Source: Rhodobacteraceae bacterium IMCC1335 (GTDB taxonomy: Bacteria; Pseudomonadota; Alphaproteobacteria; Rhodobacterales; Rhodobacteraceae). Taken from it: 64,000 nucleotides of DNA. Below the pieces are notes generated by a model, which saw only the letters and a list, made by a program, of their open reading frames with translations, was not told where the DNA came from and did no database searches. The translations under genes and the position numbers were made by a program. The DNA lies in NCBI GenBank assembly GCA_039640495.1, contig CP046864.1:124001-188000 (forward strand), written 5' to 3'. This document shows, piece after piece, positions 1 to 7,065 of this stretch. Every line of letters starts with the position of its first letter. Position 1 is the stretch's first letter.

Positions 1-1362
1 ATAAAATCCAGATCCCAGAGTGTATTGAGTAAAAAGTTCTGCGCCCACTTCCCCTCGGATAGGAGCGAGTGGATCAAAAAGCGAATATTCAACATATGGC
101 CCTATGGCCCAGCTAAATTTCTTCGAGTCAGATTGATCGAACCCTAAAGCAGTAGTGTCTTGGAATTTAACTGTATCCAGAAAGTTTTCTGAGGGTTCGG
201 CTGAAACCACCGAATCAATCAATTGATTTCGGTTGATTTCTGCCGATAATATAACAAGGTCATCCTCTATAAATTCTATATAGAAACTATCAAAATTATC
301 GCTTAAATATCGCGATGCTGTTCGTGCAGCGCGGCCTAACGCCTGGGCGGTGGATCGATATTTTTGATTAACAAGCTGTAATCGAGGGGGATTTTGTTCC
401 AAATCTAAGCTTGTTAATTTAAAACCGTCGGCCTTGAGCACAGTTTTCAGCACAGTTTCATTGGTCGATTCAAGATAAAATGGCGAACCTTTTAAGACTT
501 TTTGCCGTAAGGGAATAGGCGCCAGTTCCCGACCCGGCCCGTTTGGCGGATCTTTGGGATCCATCACAAGATGCGCAGATAGAGTAATTTTATCTCCATG
601 CAAAAAGCTGGATTGTAGGAAATATCCCTTGCCAGAATTCCAGGTTAACCCGTAATTCCACGGCGTTTGATGTTCAAGATAGGACGTTTCTCGATTATAT
701 CGGTCAGATGAATATTCAAATTTTGCTGTGAACCCTTTGCCCAGATGCCAAGCCAAACCCCCAAAAGCGGCCGTGTCACCTTGAAACCATTCGGTTGCTT
801 CCAGCTCTCCGCCCACTCCAAAATCTCGTCCAGCGCGGGTTTTAAACCTTTCGTCAATTTGCCCCAGCGGCGAGTCGAACCCGCCAAAAGTGGCCAGCCG
901 CCCGAAGCCCAAACCGGTCGTGACTTCAACAGGGCCAATATTTTTTGTGCCCACAACATATTCGCTCGTATACCAACCGGTTCCGATAAAATCATTTAAG
1001 CCAATGGCCAAAGCCGGCATATATTGACCTTCATCAACGGCGCGAAACCGCAGATCAAAACTACGATCATAATTAGAGTAACCACCGGCTTCATTCCCAT
1101 TTCTTCCATGGGCTGAATAGCGAAAGCTGGCTGATATTCTTGGTAGGATTTGCGCGGTTAAACTGGTGCGTCTGTCTCCATCAAAACCGCTTTGGCTAAG
1201 GACAAGCCGCCCGTCAGAATCTGAAGCAGCTGTTGGCATATCGATCAATCCAATTGTGCCGTAGCTGGTATAGGATTGCGTGTCTGCTAAAAGCAAATTG
1301 GGCAATAAGCCAATTGCTAAAATGGTGTTGGAGAGTTTAAAAATGCGTCTTAAATTAACCAT
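1..1362 (-). CDS. YjbH-like outer-membrane protein, cut by left edge
   Basis: The frame is open from an ATG at 1362 to the left edge (454 codons, no stop), so the C-terminal part lies outside the window. AGGTGG just upstream serves as ribosome binding site. The first 24 or so residues form a signal peptide ending LLLA before DTQ. The mature protein begins SYTSYGTIGLIDMPTA, the Gly-Ile...Pro-Thr-Ala opening seen in YjbH (DUF940) proteins. These are outer-membrane proteins linked in enterobacteria to exopolysaccharide export. The rest is rich in aromatic and Gly residues with short polar stretches, as expected of beta-strands. Family members are usually near 700 residues, so roughly a third is missing here. 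The family call rests on this N-terminal pattern and the overall character. The exported substrate cannot be told from this window. Confidence 0.6.
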   Translation of the reverse strand, partial: MVNLRRIFKLSNTILAIGLLPNLLLADTQSYTSYGTIGLIDMPTAASDSDGRLVLSQSGFDGDRRTSLTAQILPRISASFRYSAHGRNGNEAGGYSNYDRSFDLRFRAVDEGQYMPALAIGLNDFIGTGWYTSEYVVGTKNIGPVEVTTGLGFGRLATFGGFDSPLGQIDERFKTRAGRDFGVGGELEATEWFQGDTAAFGGLAWHLGKGFTAKFEYSSDRYNRETSYLEHQTPWNYGLTWNSGKGYFLQSSFLHGDKITLSAHLVMDPKDPPNGPGRELAPIPLRQKVLKGSPFYLESTNETVLKTVLKADGFKLTSLDLEQNPPRLQLVNQKYRSTAQALGRAARTASRYLSDNFDSFYIEFIEDDLVILSAEINRNQLIDSVVSAEPSENFLDTVKFQDTTALGFDQSDSKKFSWAIGPYVEYSLFDPLAPIRGEVGAELFTQYTLGSGFY

Positions 1363-1566
1363 CACCACCTCAACATTATGCGAAGACCGCTACCATTAAT
1401 TTACTTGCTCTACAATAATCCTTTTTGCTTTTTGATCACAAACCGATACTCAATCCAATGGTGTGACGTAAATTGGGCTCAATTTTTTACAATCGTTTTT
1501 TATTAGATCACTTCGTTTGAAAATATTCATATTTTTAAGCTACTGGATCCCATCAAAGCTCTGATA

Positions 1567-2160
1567 TCAAACGTGATTTTCTAAGATTTCATTTATAAAA
1601 ACATGGCTTGCATGGGCCAAATTATCCTTCCAGGCGCTGGGCGAGTTTTCATCTGCCTGGTCCGATACATATTTAAAGCAAGAAAAATGGATACCTGCCA
1701 TCTGTGCCAGCTTTGCTAAGGCGAACGCCTCCATATCCACAAGATCTGTTTGCAGTTCAGGCGGTGCCGTCACAAAACTATCGCCAGTTCCGCAAGACAG
1801 GCCATGCCCCTGCGCAGAAAAGTAGGGCGCCTCTTCGAAAGGGGTTTGCCCCAAGGCAAATCCCATATCGCGGGCATCCATATCGCGTTGGAAGAATTGT
1901 GTTACCTCTAGCAAGCCGCTTAATTCAGGGTTTAACGCTCCTGCCGTGCCAAAGTTAATTAAATTCACTGGTTTATAGCGCGCCACATATTCGCTGCCTT
2001 TCAACGCAGCATTCACTTTACCAACCCCTGTATAGGCCACCTTCCAGCTGGGTATCATCTCTCTTGGCAGCTCTGCTTCCAAAGCAACCAATATCAAGGT
2101 GTTTTTCGGATCAAACCGCACCACGCTTTCCCCTAGTTGTAAATTCCAATTCAAGCGCAT
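1567..2160 (-). CDS. mtnN: 5'-methylthioadenosine/S-adenosylhomocysteine nucleosidase family protein
   Basis: A 197-residue phosphorylase/nucleosidase-fold protein. Visible motifs are the nucleotide/ribose-binding TGVGKVNAA (about residues 45-53), INFGTAGAL (about 68-76), VDMEAFALA (about 142-150), where the Met-Glu contacts the ribose, and SDQADE near the C-terminus carrying the catalytic acid. Known members cleave the glycosidic bond of methylthioadenosine or S-adenosylhomocysteine in the cytoplasm, recycling adenine and methylthioribose. The protein is shorter than the E. coli enzyme (about 230 residues), as are many alphaproteobacterial versions. The ATG at 2160 follows AGGG by eight bases; a GTG thirteen codons in (VRFDPKN) is an alternative start. 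It stands alone and is divergent from the oxidoreductase gene. Confidence 0.75.
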   Translation of the reverse strand: MRLNWNLQLGESVVRFDPKNTLILVALEAELPREMIPSWKVAYTGVGKVNAALKGSEYVARYKPVNLINFGTAGALNPELSGLLEVTQFFQRDMDARDMGFALGQTPFEEAPYFSAQGHGLSCGTGDSFVTAPPELQTDLVDMEAFALAKLAQMAGIHFSCFKYVSDQADENSPSAWKDNLAHASHVFINEILENHV

Positions 2161-2314
2161 CTTATCGACCCTGAAAGCCTTGCGAAAGCCGCTTTAAAAG
2201 ATCCAATATTTTCGCGCTGCAACATGCGTTATTCGTTTGACCATGGGCGTTTGCCTTCATAGGTTCGCGCAGAGAAAACGGGCATCACTTAGTTTAAAGC
2301 GTGGGGTATATATT

Positions 2315-3454
2315 TTGAAACCACTTTCATGGGGCCTTATTGGCGGGGGACAAGGCAGTCAAATCGGGTTTGCGCATCGGTCCGGCGCAGAAATTGATGG
2401 CCGCTTTAAACTGATGGCGGGCGCCATGGATGTGGATCCCAATGTGGCCAAAAGTTATGGCGCGTCGCTTGGGCTTGATCCAAGCCGCGCTTATGGCACG
2501 TGGCAAGAGATGCTGCAGGGTGAGCAATCACGCGATGACCGTATCGATTTGGTGACGGTTGCAACGCCCAATGCCACCCATTTTGAGATTTCAAAAGCCT
2601 TTCTGGAAGCCGGTTTTCACGTCTTATGCGAAAAACCGATGACGATGACGGTGCCCGAAGCGCAAGCGTTGGTGCAGATTGCAAAAAAGGCCAACCGGGT
2701 TTGCGCGGTGAATTATGGCTATTCGGGTTATCCACTGGTGCGCCAGATGAAAGCGATGGTTGAGGCTGGGCAATTGGGTGCGATCCGCTGCGTGGTTGCA
2801 GAATTTGCCGGTGGCTTTATGGCGGATGCCGCAGATGCTGAAAATCCCCGCGTGCGCTGGCGGTTTGATCCAAAGCAAGCGGGCATGGCGGCTGTAACGG
2901 TGGATTGTGGCATCCACGCCTTGCATATGGCCTGCTATGTTACAGGGCAAAATGTGACCAAAGTATCGAGTGATTTTGCCCATGGGATCAAAAGCCGGGA
3001 ATTGGAAGATGATAACCTAACGGCGTTCCGGATGAGCGGTGGCGCCATTGGCCGGCTTTGGACAAGCGGTTTGGCGATTGGGCGCACGCATGGGCTGACA
3101 CTGCAAGTGTTTGGCGAGATCGGTGGTTTAAGCTGGCAACAAGAGCATCCCAACCAATTGCGCTGGACGCCTCTTAATGCACCAACCCAAATTTTAGAGC
3201 GCGGCGCAGTTGGCCTTTCCGAGGCTGCGGCGCGCGCCAATAGAATAACGGTGGGGCATCCAGAGGGCATGGTTCTGGCCTTTGCAAATGTTTATCGCGA
3301 TCTAAGCGAAGTGATCGCCGCGCAAAATTCTGGCACGTCTCCCGATCCTTTGGCGCTGACCTATCCCACCGCAGAAGAGGGGTGCCATTCGATCGAAGTG
3401 GTTGAGGCGATGGTTAAATCGGCCAAAAATGACGGAGAATGGATGGCCGTATAA
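2315..3454 (+). CDS. Gfo/Idh/MocA-family NAD(P)-dependent oxidoreductase
   Basis: A two-domain oxidoreductase of 379 residues. The Rossmann fold opens with WGLIGGGQGSQIG at residues 5-17. The family EKP motif (HVLCEKPMTMT) lies near residue 110, and the substrate-domain segment VDCGIHALHMACYVTG carries the family's catalytic HxxH-type His. I chose the TTG at 2315 because GTGGGG lies about eight bases upstream and the dinucleotide fold starts at once; a longer frame from 2237 would add 26 residues unlike the family. Such enzymes oxidise inositols, sugars or amino sugars with NAD. The next gene, about 100 bases on, is IolD-like, so an inositol or inositol-isomer dehydrogenase is a reasonable inference. 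Substrate specificity cannot be read from the sequence. Confidence 0.8.
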   Translation: MKPLSWGLIGGGQGSQIGFAHRSGAEIDGRFKLMAGAMDVDPNVAKSYGASLGLDPSRAYGTWQEMLQGEQSRDDRIDLVTVATPNATHFEISKAFLEAGFHVLCEKPMTMTVPEAQALVQIAKKANRVCAVNYGYSGYPLVRQMKAMVEAGQLGAIRCVVAEFAGGFMADAADAENPRVRWRFDPKQAGMAAVTVDCGIHALHMACYVTGQNVTKVSSDFAHGIKSRELEDDNLTAFRMSGGAIGRLWTSGLAIGRTHGLTLQVFGEIGGLSWQQEHPNQLRWTPLNAPTQILERGAVGLSEAAARANRITVGHPEGMVLAFANVYRDLSEVIAAQNSGTSPDPLALTYPTAEEGCHSIEVVEAMVKSAKNDGEWMAV

Positions 3455-3553
3455 CCGCCCCAGCCTGGTCATCGAAAATGTGTATGCGAGCAGTGCAGCG
3501 GTTAAGCTTAAGCGCAGGCTTTGTTGCAGAAAAGAAAAAGGAATGCATTTGGT

Positions 3554-5449
3554 ATGAAATTTTATAGCTCAGAGAAAAAGCAGCGCCTCACCCTGTCACA
3601 GGCGATGGTGAAGTTTCTACAAGCGCAATATAGCGAATATGATGGGGTTGAACATAGGTTTTTTCAAGGAATCTGGGGTATTTTTGGGCATGGAAATGTT
3701 TCGGGCCTGAGCCAGGCCTTGGTCGAATATGGCGATGATCTTCCTTATCATCAGCCCACCAATGAGCAATCAATGGTGCATGCGGCAACCGGATTTGCGC
3801 GCACGATGCGGCGCAAGGCGACCATGGCTTGCACCACGTCGATTGGTCCGGGGGCCACCAATATGATTACTGGGGCGGCCACGGCAACCATTTGCCGAAT
3901 CCCAGTGCTGTTGCTGCCCTCAGATTATTATGCCACGCGGTTTCAAGGCAAAGTTTTGCAAGATATTGATCATCTTAGTTCGGATGATATGTCGGTGACG
4001 GATACGTTTCGCGTAGTCAGCCGTTTTTACGACCGCCTGACCCGCCCCGAACAGATTTTAACCGCAATGCCCGAAGCCATGCGGATTCTGACCAGCCCGT
4101 CAGAAACTGGGGCGGTTACGATTGCGTTGCCGCAAGATATTCAGGGCTACGCGTTTGATTATCCAGAAAGCTTTTTTGAAAAACGCGTCTGGCGCATTGA
4201 ACGGCAGGTGCCACATCCGAAACGCATTGCAGAAACCATTGCACTGCTCAAAGCCGCAAAAAAACCCTATATTATTGCGGGTGGCGGCATTCATTATTCC
4301 GAAGCTTGGCAAGAGTTAGAGGCTTTTGCAACGCGGTTTGGCATTCCCGTCGGAGAAACCCATGCAGGGCGCGGCGCGCTGAAAAACGGTTCGCCTCTAT
4401 TGATGGGGGGCACGGGCCATTTGGGCACGCCCGCCGCTGCAAAAATCGCTGAAGAAGCTGATTTGGTGATCTGTATTGGCACGCGTTTGCACGATTTCGT
4501 TACCGGGTCTAATTCGGCGTTTCAAAACCCGGATGTTAAATTTGTTTCGATCAACGTGAATGGCCGGGATGCTTATAAATTGGGGGCCCTGCCTTTGGCA
4601 TCGGATGCCAAGCTGGCACTTGCAGCCCTAACTGAGGCCGCGGCCGCAGCGGGTATCGGCGCGAATGAGGCTTGGGTTGAAACCGCCAATGCGGCGCGTT
4701 TGGCATGGGATAAAACCAAACGGGAACAGGTTTTTATTCAGCATAAAGGTGAAAAAATGAGTCAGGGCCAATTGATCGGGTTGATCTCCGATCAGATGCA
4801 AACGGGCGATACATTATTGGCCGCCGCTGGCACCGTGCCAGCTGATCTAACCAAATTATTCGATGTAAAAGATGGCAAGAACCTACATATTGAATTTGGC
4901 AATTCCTGCATGGGCTATGATATTCCCGCTGCTATTGGTGTGCGTTTAACCGGCACGGATGATGAAATCTTTGTTCTAATGGGCGATGGAAATTACCAAA
5001 TGCACCCTATGGAACTGGTTACGGCGATGCAAGAGCGCGCCAAGATCACTATTATTTTGAACGTGAATGACGGGTATCAATCCATACATGGCCATCAAAA
5101 AGCTTTGGTCGGGCAATCTTTGGGCAATGAATTCAAAATCCGTGATGGGCAATCTGGCCTGCTTGATAAGGGTGAGTTTATTCAGATCGATTACGTTAAA
5201 AATGCAGAAAGCGTCGGGGTAAAAGCGTGGCTTGCAGATGACGAGTCTGCGTTTAAACAAGCGCTTTCAAATGCCCGCGATGAAGCTGGCCCCTGTATGA
5301 TCGTTGTACCAACTGAACGCTATCGTTCCCCCCCTGGATCCGAAGTTTGGTGGGAGGTTGTTGGCGCTGAGGTTACCAATGATCCTGACACCAAAGCATT
5401 GGTCGATGCGCGCGAAATTGGCCGTGCAAAGCAACGGTTTTACTATTAA
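3554..5449 (+). CDS. iolD: 3D-(3,5/4)-trihydroxycyclohexane-1,2-dione hydrolase (IolD-like, ThDP-dependent)
   Basis: A 631-residue thiamine-diphosphate enzyme with the three-domain layout of acetolactate synthase relatives. The activating Glu is in HQPTNEQSMVH, the central domain has PYIIAGGGIHYSEA, and the C-terminal ThDP/Mg site reads MGDGNYQMH followed by NVNDGYQSIHGHQ. The long N-terminus (SEYDGVEHRFFQGIWGIFGH) and C-terminal PPGSEVWWEVVGAEV are typical of IolD, which opens the ring of trihydroxycyclohexanedione in myo-inositol breakdown. The ATG at 3554 has AAGGAA 11-12 bases upstream; a TTG at 3521 is possible but less likely. It follows the Gfo/Idh/MocA gene. No iolB, iolC, iolE or iolA is present in the window, so the rest of the pathway must be elsewhere. 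Confidence 0.88.
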   Translation: MKFYSSEKKQRLTLSQAMVKFLQAQYSEYDGVEHRFFQGIWGIFGHGNVSGLSQALVEYGDDLPYHQPTNEQSMVHAATGFARTMRRKATMACTTSIGPGATNMITGAATATICRIPVLLLPSDYYATRFQGKVLQDIDHLSSDDMSVTDTFRVVSRFYDRLTRPEQILTAMPEAMRILTSPSETGAVTIALPQDIQGYAFDYPESFFEKRVWRIERQVPHPKRIAETIALLKAAKKPYIIAGGGIHYSEAWQELEAFATRFGIPVGETHAGRGALKNGSPLLMGGTGHLGTPAAAKIAEEADLVICIGTRLHDFVTGSNSAFQNPDVKFVSINVNGRDAYKLGALPLASDAKLALAALTEAAAAAGIGANEAWVETANAARLAWDKTKREQVFIQHKGEKMSQGQLIGLISDQMQTGDTLLAAAGTVPADLTKLFDVKDGKNLHIEFGNSCMGYDIPAAIGVRLTGTDDEIFVLMGDGNYQMHPMELVTAMQERAKITIILNVNDGYQSIHGHQKALVGQSLGNEFKIRDGQSGLLDKGEFIQIDYVKNAESVGVKAWLADDESAFKQALSNARDEAGPCMIVVPTERYRSPPGSEVWWEVVGAEVTNDPDTKALVDAREIGRAKQRFYY

Positions 5450-5642
5450 GCGTGATCAGGCTGCCGCCGGGCTGCTCGAGTTGGGTTTCGCGCGCTTAGC
5501 AGGGCATTTTGCGCCGGGCGGCCCGTGCAAGCCACAGCTTGCTTTTGCTTGCAGGCGAACAGATCACCGGCGTTTGCTCTTGGTGTGAAAGCCGCGGTCA
5601 AGCGAGGGGGTTTTTTACCAAAGCGAAGCAGCCCGCTGCGTT

Positions 5643-5662
5643 GAAAAGGCCGGCGCCTTTTC
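5643..5662. terminator. hairpin between convergent genes, candidate bidirectional terminator
   Basis: GAAAAGGC (5643-5650), a CGGC loop and GCCTTTTC (5655-5662) make a perfect 8-bp stem about 190 bases after iolD and about 90 before the stop of the opposing aminotransferase gene. There is no long T run on either side, so intrinsic termination is only likely, not certain. The rest of the 299-base gap shows no convincing gene. Confidence 0.4.
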
Positions 5663-5748
5663 TGGGTTTAATCGATCCGGCGCAGGGTTTTTCCCATTTT
5701 TGAAACGATCAAATCCTAGCCAAGCCGGCCGCAGACCTCTTGCCTGTT

Positions 5749-6927
5749 TTATGTCAAATTGTTTTTCAAAAATTGCATTGCGGCATCTGTGCCACCGGAT
5801 TGATGCGGCACGTCGCAAAGGGCAAGCCCCATTTCCACGCCGCCCAAAGTGCCAATCATCATCAGATCGTTGAAATCCCCCAAATGGCCAATTCGAAACA
5901 CTTTTCCAGCCAGGTGTGACAGGCCGTTGCCCAGCGACATATTAAAGTTTTTCAGCACGGTGCTGCGAAACGCATCTGCATTATGGCCATCAGGCAATAA
6001 AACCGCCGTCAGCGTATTGGAAAAATCCAAAGGCTCTTGGCATAAAACCTCTAGGCCCCAGGCTTGCACCGCGATGCGGGTTGCCTGCGCGTGGCGCTTA
6101 TGGCGGGCAAAAACGTTTTCCAACCCTTCTTCTAGCAGCATATCAATTGCTTCGGATAATCCGTAAAGCAGGTTCGTGGCCGGTGTATAGGGAAAAGCTC
6201 CAGAGGCATTTGCCGCGATTTGATCCTCCCAATCCCAATAGGATCTGGGCAAATCAGCGGTTTTGGCGGCCTGTCTGGCTTTTTCCGACACGGCATTGAA
6301 CGATAAGCCGGGTGGTAGCATCAGTCCTTTTTGAGAGCCGGCAACGGTGACATCAACGCCCCAAGCCTCATGGTAATAGTCAGATGAGCCCAAAGACGAA
6401 ATAGTATCGACCATCAATAACGCATCATGTTGCGCGGCATCGATCGCGGCGCGGATGTCCGAAATTCGTGACATCGCACCGGTTGATGTTTCGTTATGCA
6501 CCACGCAGACGGCTTTGATCTTGCCCTCTTTATCGGCCGCAAGCCGCGCCTCAATCGCTTCGGGATCGGCGCCGCGGCGCCAATCGGTTTTTAGCAATTC
6601 GGTATGTAGCCCCAAACGCGCTGCCAATTTGCACCAAAGGCTGGCAAAATGCCCGGTTTCGATCATTAAAACGGTATCGCCGGCACTTAGCGTGTTGACC
6701 AATGCGGCCTCCCAAGCCCCTGTGCCCGAGGCAGGATAGATGATCACAGGCGCCCGGGTTTTAAAAATATTTTGCAAACCTGAAAGGCATTTTTTGCCAA
6801 GCTCGGCAAATTCTGGGCCACGATGATCGATGGTGGGAAAATCCATTGCCCGTAAAATTCGATCCGGTACGTTTGAAGGCCCGGGTATCTGCAGAAAATG
6901 GCGGCCTGACGGTTTTGAATGGGGCAT
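5749..6927 (-). CDS. Serine-glyoxylate-type aminotransferase (class V PLP enzyme)
   Basis: A 392-residue class V aminotransferase. IPGPSNVPDRILRAM at the N-terminus, the cofactor segment YPASGTGAWEAAL (about 65-77), the Asp of LLMVDTISSLGSSD and the PLP lysine in VAGSQKGLMLPPGL (about residue 195) are all present. The C-terminal GKVFRIGHLGDFN is typical of alanine/serine-glyoxylate aminotransferases. Known relatives convert serine plus glyoxylate to hydroxypyruvate plus glycine; the aspartate-glyoxylate enzyme BhcA belongs to the same family and cannot be excluded. ATG at 6927 with AGGTAT eight bases upstream is preferred over a TTG two codons earlier. It is divergent from the FAD/Fe-S oxidoreductase at 7066, hinting at a shared role in glyoxylate or 2-hydroxyacid metabolism (inference). 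Confidence 0.78.
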   Translation of the reverse strand: MPHSKPSGRHFLQIPGPSNVPDRILRAMDFPTIDHRGPEFAELGKKCLSGLQNIFKTRAPVIIYPASGTGAWEAALVNTLSAGDTVLMIETGHFASLWCKLAARLGLHTELLKTDWRRGADPEAIEARLAADKEGKIKAVCVVHNETSTGAMSRISDIRAAIDAAQHDALLMVDTISSLGSSDYYHEAWGVDVTVAGSQKGLMLPPGLSFNAVSEKARQAAKTADLPRSYWDWEDQIAANASGAFPYTPATNLLYGLSEAIDMLLEEGLENVFARHKRHAQATRIAVQAWGLEVLCQEPLDFSNTLTAVLLPDGHNADAFRSTVLKNFNMSLGNGLSHLAGKVFRIGHLGDFNDLMMIGTLGGVEMGLALCDVPHQSGGTDAAMQFLKNNLT

Positions 6928-7065
6928 ATGCAAGATACCTTTTTATCTCATTTTTACCAATGAATTATAGTCAAGCTCAGTTTAAAATAGCAAGCATTGT
7001 GATCCTTCTGTGACTGGTTATTATGGTGCTCGGTGCCGCAGCATGAGCCATGAAGAAGACCGCAA

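Noticed and set aside
645..999. Frames of 116 codons (minus) and 84 codons (plus) near the left edge
   Set aside because: Both overlap the longer minus-strand YjbH-like frame, which runs unbroken from 1362 to the edge with a signal peptide and sensible composition.
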